Assembly: GCF_031453675.1 (NCBI RefSeq)
Contig: NZ_JAVIZX010000001.1
Span: 3,742,001 to 3,806,000, forward strand
Reading direction: 5' to 3'
Source: Paracidovorax wautersii
GTDB taxonomy: Bacteria > Pseudomonadota > Gammaproteobacteria > Burkholderiales > Burkholderiaceae_C
Length of the DNA stretch: 64,000 bases
Every line of letters starts with the position of its first letter. The first letter of the stretch is position 1. Made by a program: the position numbers and the translations under genes. Of this stretch, positions 56,647-64,000 are shown piece by piece. A model generated the notes under the pieces. The model ran no database searches and was not told where the DNA came from. It saw only the letters and a list, made by a program, of their open reading frames with translations.

Positions 56647-56686
56647 TTGCATCTCCAGGATTTTCAGTTGTATGATGACTTACAAC
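56647..56686 (+). promoter_or_regulatory. Promoter with overlapping palindromic operator, tctC-kdgD unit
   Basis: TTGCAT (56647-56652), 18-base spacer, TATGAT (56671-56676). The palindrome GTTGTA-N8-TACAAC (56667-56686) covers the -10. Transcription would begin about 25 bases before the tctC ATG, which has AAGGAG. The arm sequence agrees with the palindrome near udh. Confidence 0.7.
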
Positions 56687-56709
56687 ATAACCTCCCAAGG
56701 AGACATTGG

Positions 56710-57675
56710 ATGACCACCACCCGCCGCCTCGCACTGCTCGCCGGTGCCGCCCTGTTGTGCTGCAACGCCATGGCCCAGACCGCCTGGCCTGCCAAGCCCA
56801 TTAAGCTGATCGTGCCCTACCCGCCGGGCGGCAGCTCGGACATCATCGCCCGCTCGATCAGCCAGCCGCTGTCCGAGGCGCTGAAGCAGCCTGTCATCGT
56901 GGAGAACAAGCCCGGTGCCAACGGCAACCTGGGTGCGGACTTCGTCGCCAAGGCCTCGCCGGACGGCTACACCCTGCTGTTGTGCGACGTGGGTGCGCTG
57001 GCCATCAGCCCGTCCGTCTACACCAAGCTGCAGTTCGACCCCTCCAAGGACCTGCGCGGCGTGACCATGCTGGCCTATTCGCCCCACCTGCTGGTGGTGC
57101 ATCCCTCGGTCAAGGCCAACAACCTGAAGGAACTGATCGCCCTGTCCAAGACGTCCGATCTGAACTTCGCCGTGACAGCCACCGGCAGCGCCCCTCACCT
57201 GGCAGGCGTGGCGCTGGAGCGTGCCAGCGGCGCCAAATGGCAGTACGTGCCCTACAAGGGTGGCGTGACCGCCATCCAGGACACGGTCGCCGGCCAGACG
57301 CAGATCCTCATGAACGGCATGCTGGCCACCTGGCCCCATGTGCAGAGCGGCAAGCTGAAGGTGCTGGGCGTCTCCAAGCCCACGCGCATGCCGCTGATCG
57401 GTGACGTGCCCACAATTGCCGAGCAAGGCATCACCGGCTTCGACTCCGGCACCTGGCAAGGCATCCTGGCGCCCAAGGGCACGCCAGATGCGATCGTCCA
57501 GCAGGTCAACAGGGCGCTGATCTCCGTGATCCGCTCGGCCGACATCCGCTCGCGCCTGGCCGGCCAGGGCGCAGAAGTGGTCACCATGACGCCGCAGGAA
57601 CAGGATCAGTTCTTCGCCAAAGAACGCGCACGCTGGGCCCAGGTGGTCAACGCCGCCCAGATCCGCCTGGACTGA
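56710..57675 (+). CDS. Bug/TctC family tripartite tricarboxylate receptor, copy 2
   Basis: 321-residue periplasmic receptor with signal peptide (RLALLAGAALLCCNAMAQ). Blocks: IKLIVPYPPGGSSDIIARSI, VIVENKPGANGNLGADFVAK, SPDGYTLLLCDVGALAI, WQYVPYKGGVTAIQDTVAGQ. No TctAB permease genes nearby. It is only moderately similar to copy 1. Shares the operator-controlled promoter with kdgD, so it probably binds an aldarate or uronate. Confidence 0.92.
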   Translation: MTTTRRLALLAGAALLCCNAMAQTAWPAKPIKLIVPYPPGGSSDIIARSISQPLSEALKQPVIVENKPGANGNLGADFVAKASPDGYTLLLCDVGALAISPSVYTKLQFDPSKDLRGVTMLAYSPHLLVVHPSVKANNLKELIALSKTSDLNFAVTATGSAPHLAGVALERASGAKWQYVPYKGGVTAIQDTVAGQTQILMNGMLATWPHVQSGKLKVLGVSKPTRMPLIGDVPTIAEQGITGFDSGTWQGILAPKGTPDAIVQQVNRALISVIRSADIRSRLAGQGAEVVTMTPQEQDQFFAKERARWAQVVNAAQIRLD

Positions 57676-57741
57676 TTTCCCGCTCTTCCATAACAACAAA
57701 GCCCCCTTTCGTTTTTCCCTCCTCTCTCTACGGACCGCGCT

Positions 57742-58654
57742 ATGCAACCTCAAGAACTCAAGACCATCATGGGCTCCGGCCTGCTGTCCTTCCCCGTCAC
57801 CGACTTCGACGCGCAAGGCAACTTCAACGCCAAGTCGTATGCTGCCCGCCTTGAATGGCTGGCACCCTACGGCGCCAGCGCGCTGTTCGCGGCCGGCGGC
57901 ACGGGCGAGTACTTCTCCCTGTATGGCGATGAGTACAGCCAGGTCATCAAGACGGCCGTAGACACCTGCCGCGGCAAGGTGCCGATCATTGCCGGCGCCG
58001 GCGGCCCCACCCGCACCGCCATCGCCCATGCCCAGGAAGCCGAGCGCCTGGGCGCCCACGGCATCCTGCTGCTGCCGCACTACCTGACCGAAGCCGGCCA
58101 GGAAGGCCTGATCGAACACGTGGCACAGGTGTGCAACAGCGTGAAGTTCGGCGTCATCGTCTATAACCGCGACCGCACCAAGCTCACGCCCGAGTCGCTG
58201 GCCATCCTGGCCGAGCGCTGCCCCAACCTGATCGGCTTCAAGGACGGCGTGGGCAACATCGAGACGATGTCCTCCATCTTCATGAAGATGGGCGACCGCT
58301 TCTCCTACCTGGGCGGCCTGCCCACGGCAGAGGTCTACGCCGCTGCGTACAAGGCGCTGGGCACCCCCGTGTACTCGTCGGCCGTGTTCAACTTCATCCC
58401 CAAGACGGCGATGGACTTCTACAAGGCCGTAGCCACGGACGACATGGCGACGCAGCACAAGCTGCTCAAGGAATTCTTCAATGCCCTACCTGAAGATCCG
58501 CAACCGCGTCGAAGGCTACGGCGTCAGCATCATCAAGGCCGGCGCCAAGATCGTCGGCCACGATGCCGGCCCGGTGCGCGCCCCCCTGTCCGATCTGAAG
58601 CCTTCCGAAGTGGAAGAGCTGAAGGCGCTGATCGACAAGCTCGGCCCCCAGTAA
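57742..58654 (+). pseudogene. kdgD: 5-dehydro-4-deoxyglucarate dehydratase KdgD, frameshifted
   Basis: Class I aldolase-fold enzyme converting 5-keto-4-deoxyglucarate to alpha-ketoglutarate semialdehyde. Residues 1-246 are normal: [38 protein letters not shown] and Schiff-base Lys in [10 protein letters not shown]. After KEFF there is one extra A (58480/58481); the correct C-terminus continues one frame over as [20 protein letters not shown] to TAA 58652-58654. Together 246 + 57 = 303 residues, the normal family length. As given, translation in the first frame runs to 58683 with a nonsense Arg-rich tail. The ATG at 58481 could restart the tail separately. Real mutation or sequence error cannot be told apart here. 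Confidence 0.88.
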
Positions 58655-58681
58655 GCCGCCACGAAGGCCGCACACTGAATT

Positions 58682-58709
58682 GACAAAGGTCGCCCCGGCG
58701 GCCTTTGTC
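58682..58709 (+). terminator. Hairpin after kdgD
   Basis: GACAAAGG (58682-58689) pairs with CCTTTGTC (58702-58709), GC-rich interior. The T-run is short (TTT within the arm), so termination efficiency is uncertain. Confidence 0.5.
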
Positions 58710-58833
58710 GTTCACGGCGTGCGGCCGGCAGTCATCGCCAGCCGCCTCGGACGTGCACGGGCGGCTGGCGTGGTTCGTCCGGGCACGCGTTCTTTCTTCA
58801 TCCACCAATTCACAGACAACAGAGGAGATAAAG

Positions 58834-59304
58834 ATGATGATGATGATCCAGCGAAAGGTTTGCGCGGCGGCTGCCGCCGTGGCACTGCTCGTCCTGAGCG
58901 GCTGTGCCACGTCCACGGCCGGCTCTGGCGCCTCGGCGGAACAGGCCGTGGCCACCGCCTCGGAACGCCTGCGCATCGCCATGATCGACCCCACCCCGGC
59001 GGCACTGGGCCAGCTGGTGGCCGATGACCTCAGCTACGGACATTCGGGCGGCCGTGTCGACACCAAGAGCAGCTTCATCGGTGATCTGGTCGCCGGCAAG
59101 TCCGACTTCGTGACCATCGTCATCACGGACCAGACCGTCAAGGTGGTGGGTGATACCGCCATCGTGCGTCACACGTTGACCGCCGACACCAACGACTCGG
59201 GCAAGCCGGGCAAGGTGCAGATCAAGATCCTGGGCGTCTGGCAGAAGCAAGGTGCCGACTGGAAGCTGCTGGCCCGCCAGGCGGTGCGCCCGCCCGCCGC
59301 CTGA
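58834..59304 (+). CDS. NTF2-like (SnoaL/DUF4440-type) lipoprotein
   Basis: 156 residues. Leader with lipobox LVLSGC (Cys about 24), then an NTF2-like cone fold: ASERLRIAMIDPTPAALGQLVADDLSYGHSGGR, TKSSFIGDLVAGKSDF, and closing strands TAIVRHTLTAD, GVWQKQGADWKLLARQ. Such proteins are small binding or enzyme modules; DLSYGHSGG resembles the family's conserved pocket. Four consecutive ATGs begin at 58834, with GAGGAG six bases upstream. It is flanked by hairpins on both sides, so it is monocistronic. Confidence 0.85.
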   Translation: MMMMIQRKVCAAAAAVALLVLSGCATSTAGSGASAEQAVATASERLRIAMIDPTPAALGQLVADDLSYGHSGGRVDTKSSFIGDLVAGKSDFVTIVITDQTVKVVGDTAIVRHTLTADTNDSGKPGKVQIKILGVWQKQGADWKLLARQAVRPPAA

Positions 59305-59348
59305 CGGGCACGCTTCCCCGGCGGCGTCTCGTCTGCTGCCGCGGATCC

Positions 59349-59375
59349 AGGGCTGCCATCGCGCAGCCCTTTTTT
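59349..59375 (+). terminator. Intrinsic terminator after the NTF2-like gene
   Basis: AGGGCTGC (59349-59356), 6-base loop, GCAGCCCT (59363-59370), then five further Ts. Confidence 0.9.
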
Positions 59376-59417
59376 CTTCCTTCTCCGCTGTTCTCATTTT
59401 CCACCGTACCGCACGCC

Positions 59418-60413
59418 ATGAGCTCACCCTCGCGCCCCCGCCTGCTGCAGATCGCCCGCCTCCCACTGCCCGTCCTCGAAGCCGACCTGGCGCAGCAATA
59501 CGACGTCTCGTGCCTGGCGGACCAGGCCGATCCCGCAGCGTTCCTCGCGGAGCATGGCGCATCGTTCTCGGGTCTCGTCACCTCGGCACCGGTCGGCGCA
59601 CGCAACGACGTGCTGGCCGCTTTGCCCCATCTGCGCGTCATCAGCAGCTTCGGTGTGGGTTTCGACGCGCTGGACATTCCCTATCTGCAGTCGCGGGGCA
59701 TCCAGGTGGGCTACACGCCCGACGTGCTCAACGACTGCGTGGCCGACCTGGCCTTCGCCCTGATGCTCGATGTGTCGCGCGGTGTATCGGCCAGCGACCG
59801 CTTCGTGCGCGGGGGCGGCTGGTCGGCGGGGCGCTTCCCGGTCCAGACGCGTGTGTCGGGCAAGCGCCTGGGCATCGTGGGCCTGGGCCGCATCGGCCAG
59901 GCCGTGGCAGAGCGGGCCCAGGGCTTCCGCATGGAGGTGTCCTACTTCAACCGGCGCCCCGTCCCCGGCAGTCCGTACCGCTACGCCGAATCGGTGGTGG
60001 AGCTCGCCCGCTGGGCAGACTACCTGGTGCTGACGGTGGCGGGCGGCGCCGGCACGCGCCATCTGGTCAACCGGGCGGTGCTGGATGCCCTCGGCCCCCA
60101 GGGCTTTCTCGTCAATGTGGCCCGTGGCACGGTGGTGGACGAGACGGCGCTGGTAGACGCGTTGTCCGAACGCCGCATCGCCGGCGCAGGCCTGGATGTG
60201 TTCGAGCACGAGCCTCAGGTGCCGGCCGCGCTGCTCGCACTCGACAACGTGGTGCTGACGCCGCATGTGGCCAGCGCCACCCACGAGACCCGCCGCGCCA
60301 TGGCCGATACGGTGCTGGGCAACCTCCGGTGCTTCTATGCCACCGGTACGGTACGCGTTCCGGTGCCGGGCTCCAGGGGCTCCGCAGCCGCTGCCGGCCA
60401 ACAGCAGGGCTGA
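59418..60413 (+). CDS. D-2-hydroxyacid dehydrogenase family protein
   Basis: NAD(P)H-dependent reductase of 2-keto acids such as glyoxylate or hydroxypyruvate, 331 residues. Motifs: SSFGVGFDALD, Rossmann GLGRIGQAVAERAQGF, catalytic Arg in NVARGTVVDE, Glu in FEHEPQVP and His in TPHVASATHE. The residue after the second beta-strand (NRRPVPG) fits NADP preference, by family rule. No operon partner; a link to the sugar-acid genes is positional only. Confidence 0.9.
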   Translation: MSSPSRPRLLQIARLPLPVLEADLAQQYDVSCLADQADPAAFLAEHGASFSGLVTSAPVGARNDVLAALPHLRVISSFGVGFDALDIPYLQSRGIQVGYTPDVLNDCVADLAFALMLDVSRGVSASDRFVRGGGWSAGRFPVQTRVSGKRLGIVGLGRIGQAVAERAQGFRMEVSYFNRRPVPGSPYRYAESVVELARWADYLVLTVAGGAGTRHLVNRAVLDALGPQGFLVNVARGTVVDETALVDALSERRIAGAGLDVFEHEPQVPAALLALDNVVLTPHVASATHETRRAMADTVLGNLRCFYATGTVRVPVPGSRGSAAAAGQQQG

Positions 60414-60555
60414 GCGGCACGGCAGCGGTGTCGCAAGGCGATTCCGTGCAAGTGCAAGCATTGGCAATAAGTGGGAGCGCGCGTCGCATCCCAGCCGCAG
60501 GCGCGAAGGCCGGGGCCACAATCGCGTGGATTTGCAATTGCCCTACGGAGAATCC

Positions 60556-61299
60556 ATGCGCATGCGCCCTACCAACGCCGCCACTCTCAGCCTGCTCGCC
60601 GGCACGCTGGCGCTGCTGCAGACGACGCCGGTCCATGCACGGGAATTCGGCGTCGAACTGCAAGCCCAAGGCGGCTACCAGTCCTATCCGCTCCCGGAAG
60701 GCACGAACCATGTCGAACTTGAGCAGCCGTTGTCCGATGGCTGCCGCCTCAACCGGACCTGGGGCTACGACCTCCGCTCGCGCACGCTCTGGGTGAGCGG
60801 GGGCTGCGGCGCGCGTTTCCGCATCTATACCCAGGACCGTCCGGGCCGCTATGGAGGGTTCGGCGAGGCGCCGGACCGGTACGGCGAACCCTATCCCTAT
60901 GGCGCGCCCGCCGTTGTCGCACCGCCCGGCGGCGGCCAACTCCTGCGTGGGCAGAACGGGCTGTGCCTGGACGTGGCCGGCGGCCTGCGCGCCGGCAACC
61001 CGCTCATCGCGTACCGCTGCGCGGGCGGCGACAACCAGCGCTTCACGTGGACACCTTATGGCGAACTGCGCGCCGGACATCTGTGCCTGGATGTGGAAGG
61101 CGGAAGCCAGCGCGAAGGGGCCCGCGTGATCGCCTGGGAGTGCCGCGACCAACCCAACCAGAAATGGGCGTGGGACCGCGGCTCGATCCGGAGCCAGTAC
61201 ACCGGCATGTGCCTGGACATCCAGGGCGGGCGCGCACGCTCCGGCCAATCCGTGGTGATGTGGCCCTGCTCGGGGTCCGCCAACCAGCGCTGGAATTAA
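60556..61299 (+). CDS. Secreted DUF3011 and ricin-type beta-trefoil lectin protein
   Basis: 247 residues: signal peptide (SLLAGTLALLQTTPVHA), a DUF3011-like segment with paired cysteines (DGCRLNRTWGYDLRSRTLWV then SGGCGARFRI, about 61-90), a Gly/Pro/Tyr-rich linker, then a ricin B-type trefoil from about 127 with three repeats GLCLDVAGG/HLCLDVEGG/GMCLDIQGG each ended by NQRFTW, NQKWAW, NQRWN. The trefoil should bind carbohydrate in the periplasm or outside. No catalytic domain. GGAG lies five bases before ATG 60556. Confidence 0.87.
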   Translation: MRMRPTNAATLSLLAGTLALLQTTPVHAREFGVELQAQGGYQSYPLPEGTNHVELEQPLSDGCRLNRTWGYDLRSRTLWVSGGCGARFRIYTQDRPGRYGGFGEAPDRYGEPYPYGAPAVVAPPGGGQLLRGQNGLCLDVAGGLRAGNPLIAYRCAGGDNQRFTWTPYGELRAGHLCLDVEGGSQREGARVIAWECRDQPNQKWAWDRGSIRSQYTGMCLDIQGGRARSGQSVVMWPCSGSANQRWN

Positions 61300-61300
61300 A

Positions 61301-61330
61301 AAAACCCCCGGATGCCAGCGCGTCCGGGGG
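61301..61330 (-). terminator. Convergent terminator between lectin gene and icd2
   Basis: CCCCCGGA (61305-61312) and TCCGGGGG (61323-61330), 10-base loop. On the minus strand the stem is followed by a run of Ts, strong for the icd gene; on the plus strand only CTTTC follows. The lectin stop codon TAA lies in the A-run. Confidence 0.88.
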
Positions 61331-61433
61331 CTTTCTCATCAGGTGGAGCGTGCTCCGCGCGGCCTGCAAAGGCCGACATGCTGGCAGACACCATGGGCAC
61401 CGCAAGGTGCCGCACGGCCAACCAGCCGCCCGC

Positions 61434-63662
61434 TCAGGCAGCCAGGATGCTGTTGAGCGTCTTGCTGGGGCGCATCACGGCGGCCAGCTTGGCATCGTCG
61501 GTCTTGTAGTAGCCACCGATGTCCGCGGGCTTGCCCTGCACATCAGCGAGTTCCTTCACGATCGCCTGCTCGTTCTCCGTCAGGGCCTTGGCCAGGGGAG
61601 CGAAACGCTGCTGCAGCGCGGCGTCTTCCGTCTGCGCGGCCAGTTCCTGGGCCCAGTACATGGCCAGGTAGAACTGGCTGCCGCGGTTGTCCAACTGACC
61701 GGTCTTGGGCGACGGGTTCTTGTTGTTGTCCAGCAGCTTGCCGGTTGCGGCGTCCAGCGTCTTGGCCAGGATCTTGGCCTGGGCATTGTTTTCCTTCAGC
61801 CCCAAGTCTTCCAGGCTCACGGCCAGGGCCAGAAACTCGCCCAGCGAATCCCAGCGCAGGTGGTTCTCTTCCACCAGCTGCTGCACGTGCTTCGGAGCCG
61901 AACCGCCCGCACCCGTTTCGTACATGCCGCCGCCGGCCATCAGGGGCACGATGGACAGCATCTTGGCACTGGTGCCCAGTTCCATGATGGGGAACAGATC
62001 GGTCAGGTAGTCGCGCAGGATGTTGCCCGTGACCGAGATGGTGTCCAAGCCGCGGATCACGCGTTCCAGCGTGTAGCGCATCGCGCGCACCTGGCTCATG
62101 ATCTGGATGTCCAGGCCGGCCGTGTCGTGGTCCTTCAGATAGGTCTTGACCTTCTTGATGACCTCGTTTTCGTGCGGACGGTACGGGTCCAGCCAGAACA
62201 CGGCGGGCATGCCGGAGTTGCGGGCGCGGGTCACGGCCAGCTTCACCCAGTCGCGGATCGGGGCGTCCTTGACCTGGCACATGCGCCAGATGTCCCCCTG
62301 CTCCACGTTCTGGCTCAACAGCACTTCGCCCGTGGCGAGGTCGACGATGTTGGCCACGCCGTCTTCCGGCACCTCGAAAGTCTTGTCGTGCGAGCCGTAT
62401 TCCTCGGCCTGCTGCGCCATCAGGCCCACGTTGGGCACGGTGCCCATGGTCTTCGGGTCGAAGGCGCCGTGCCACTTGCAGAAGTTGATGATCTCCTGGT
62501 AGATGCGGGCGAAGGTGGACTCGGGCATCACGGCCTTGGTGTCCTTCAGGCGGCCATCGGCGCCCCACATCTTGCCGCCGTTGCGGATCATCGCCGGCAT
62601 GGACGCGTCCACGATCACGTCGTTGGGCGAATGGAAATTGGTGATGCCCTTGGCCGAATCGACCATGGCCAGCTCGGGGCGGTGTTCGTGGCAGGCGTGC
62701 AGGTCGCGCTTGATCTCGTCCTGCTTGGCGCTGGGCAGCGCTTCAATCTTGTTGTACAGATCGACCATGCCGTTGTTGACGTTCACGCCCAGCTCGTCGA
62801 ACAGCTTGCCGTGTTTCTCGAACGCTTCCTTGTAGAAGATGCGCACGCAGTGGCCGAACACGATGGGGTGCGAGACCTTCATCATCGTGGCCTTGACGTG
62901 CAGCGAGAACATCACGCCCGTCTTGTGCGCGTCGTCGATTTCCTTCTCGTAGAACGCGAGCAAGGCCTTCTTGCTCATGAACATGCTGTCGATGATCTCG
63001 CCGGCCTGCAGGGCGACCTTGGGCTTGAGCACCGTCGTCTTGCCGGACTTGCCGATCAGTTCCATCTTGACGTCGCGCGCCTTGTCGAGCGTGATCGACT
63101 TTTCGCCATGGTAGAAGTCGCCATGGTGCATGTGCGAGACGTGCGAACGCGATGCCTGGCTCCACTCAGCCATGCTGTGCGGGTTCTTGCGGGCGTATTC
63201 CTTCACAGCCTTGGGGGCGCGGCGGTCGGAGTTGCCTTCGCGCAGGACAGGGTTCACCGCCGAGCCCGTGCACTTGTTGTAGCGCGCACGGATTTCCTTT
63301 TCCTCGTCCGTCTGCGGGTTCTCGGGGAAGTCAGGAATCTTGTAGCCCTTTTCCTGCAGTTCCTTGATGGCCGCCTTCAGCTGCGCGACCGACGCGCTGA
63401 TGTTGGGCAGCTTGATGATGTTGGCTTCGGGCTTCAGCGTGAGCTTACCCAGTTCGCTCAGCGTGTCGGGCACGCGTTGCTCTTCGGTCAGGTAGTCGGG
63501 AAACTGGCCCAGGATGCGGTTGGCCACAGAGATGTCGCTCGTGTCCACCTTGACGCCCGCAGGTTCGACGAACTTGCGGATGATGGGCAGGAAGGAAGAC
63601 GTCGCCAGCAGCGGGGCCTCGTCGGTCAGGGTGTAGATGATGGTGGGCTGCTGGGTACTCAT
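61434..63662 (-). CDS. icd2: NADP-dependent isocitrate dehydrogenase, monomeric type
   Basis: TCA-cycle enzyme converting isocitrate to 2-oxoglutarate with NADP. 742 residues, the usual length of the monomeric IDH family, with its blocks [33 protein letters not shown]-type ([20 protein letters not shown]), [56 protein letters not shown] and [22 protein letters not shown] precedes ATG 63662. The 3' end of the dimeric icd gene lies 83 bases upstream on the same strand, so two unrelated IDHs are in tandem. Confidence 0.97.
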   Translation of the reverse strand: MSTQQPTIIYTLTDEAPLLATSSFLPIIRKFVEPAGVKVDTSDISVANRILGQFPDYLTEEQRVPDTLSELGKLTLKPEANIIKLPNISASVAQLKAAIKELQEKGYKIPDFPENPQTDEEKEIRARYNKCTGSAVNPVLREGNSDRRAPKAVKEYARKNPHSMAEWSQASRSHVSHMHHGDFYHGEKSITLDKARDVKMELIGKSGKTTVLKPKVALQAGEIIDSMFMSKKALLAFYEKEIDDAHKTGVMFSLHVKATMMKVSHPIVFGHCVRIFYKEAFEKHGKLFDELGVNVNNGMVDLYNKIEALPSAKQDEIKRDLHACHEHRPELAMVDSAKGITNFHSPNDVIVDASMPAMIRNGGKMWGADGRLKDTKAVMPESTFARIYQEIINFCKWHGAFDPKTMGTVPNVGLMAQQAEEYGSHDKTFEVPEDGVANIVDLATGEVLLSQNVEQGDIWRMCQVKDAPIRDWVKLAVTRARNSGMPAVFWLDPYRPHENEVIKKVKTYLKDHDTAGLDIQIMSQVRAMRYTLERVIRGLDTISVTGNILRDYLTDLFPIMELGTSAKMLSIVPLMAGGGMYETGAGGSAPKHVQQLVEENHLRWDSLGEFLALAVSLEDLGLKENNAQAKILAKTLDAATGKLLDNNKNPSPKTGQLDNRGSQFYLAMYWAQELAAQTEDAALQQRFAPLAKALTENEQAIVKELADVQGKPADIGGYYKTDDAKLAAVMRPSKTLNSILAA

Positions 63663-63745
63663 TGAATCTCCTGTAATGGCGCGAGGCCTTGGGATGCTAG
63701 GGAAACGAAGGTGCGCGGGGCCGGCGGCCGCGGGCGCACCGGAAA

Positions 63746-64000
63746 TCACATGTTCTCGATCATGACCTTGCCGAAGCCGGAGCAGCTCACCTGCGTGGCG
63801 CCCTCCATCATCCGCGCGAAGTCATAGGTCACCTTCTTGCTCAGGATCGACGCCTTCATCGACTGGATGATGAGATCGGCCGCTTCAGGCCAGCCGATAT
63901 GGCGCAGCATCATCTCGGCCGACAGGATCTCCGAGCCCGGATTGACGTAGTCCTTGCCGGCGTATTTCGGCCCGGTGCCGTGCGTGGCCTCGAAGATGGC
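63746..64000 (-). CDS. icd: NADP-dependent isocitrate dehydrogenase, dimeric type, 3' end
   Basis: 84 C-terminal codons, starting mid-gene at the window edge: [40 protein letters not shown], ending GKVMIENM then [13 protein letters not shown] is the NADP-binding region of the homodimeric IDH (E. coli Icd type). Start and most of the protein are outside the window. Confidence 0.95.
   Translation of the reverse strand, partial: AIFEATHGTGPKYAGKDYVNPGSEILSAEMMLRHIGWPEAADLIIQSMKASILSKKVTYDFARMMEGATQVSCSGFGKVMIENM

Overview
The window is high-GC (roughly two thirds G+C) chromosomal DNA of a betaproteobacterium, most likely a member of the Comamonadaceae close to Acidovorax/Paracidovorax. Reasons: the gene order smc - zipA - ligA, a Bug-type (TctC) receptor and TRAP-transporter-rich sugar-acid cluster, tandem monomeric and dimeric isocitrate dehydrogenases, and two short dispersed repeats that I associate with this family. 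One is an AGCGCTT...AAGCGC...AGCTATCA element with seven clear copies; the other is a CCCCCTGAGCGGC... intergenic element with one copy. No rRNA, tRNA, CRISPR array, insertion sequence or prophage was recognised.

Layout. 1-5402 (minus): 5' part of a class A penicillin-binding protein, then an overlapping operon of a DASH cryptochrome, an iron-sulfur (FeS-BCP/PhrB type) photolyase-like protein and a short-chain dehydrogenase. 5636-14123 (minus): smc, zipA, a membrane protein, ligA and a patatin-like phospholipase. 14335-17839 (minus): YnfA and a CHASE-PAS-GGDEF-EAL signalling protein. 18238-24302: a 2H phosphoesterase, a PepSY/DUF3325/DUF3649 iron-associated membrane set, a DUF4230 protein and an ABC exporter. 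24607-32392: a PAS hybrid histidine kinase, an M20 carboxypeptidase, small proteins (DUF3309, EF-hand), an isochorismatase-like hydrolase and cycA. 32400-33660: an AT-rich patch with one unknown membrane protein, probably acquired. 33660-40280: valine/isobutyrate catabolism (LysR regulator, mmsA, acyl-CoA dehydrogenase, mmsB) with MOSC, TfoX and LprI-like genes and a broken DUF488 remnant between them. 40425-47188: a nucleotidyltransferase-fold protein, a retropepsin-like protease, a TonB-dependent receptor, and a LysR gene divergent from an MBL-fold/DsbA pair. 47332-58654: a uronic-acid oxidation locus. 58834-64000: a lipoprotein, a 2-hydroxyacid dehydrogenase, a DUF3011-ricin lectin protein, monomeric icd and the 3' end of dimeric icd.

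The uronate locus is the most coherent system. On the minus strand lie udh, an SMP-30 lactonase, dctPQM, two further lactonase-like beta-propellers and a TctC receptor. Divergently lie a GntR/FCD regulator, a second TctC receptor and kdgD. Two GTTGT...ACAAC palindromes, one in the udh/gntR divergent region and one over the -10 of the second transcription unit, look like operators of that regulator. kdgD carries a clear one-base insertion near its 3' end, and no glucarate/galactarate dehydratase is present, so the pathway is not complete within the window.

The best leads for something unexpected are the dispersed repeat that has become part of coding sequence (inside ligA, at the ends of a lysR gene and ynfA, and fused to a DUF488 stub), the kdgD frameshift, the AT-rich membrane-protein gene, and the nucleotidyltransferase whose start codon sits in an operator-like inverted repeat.
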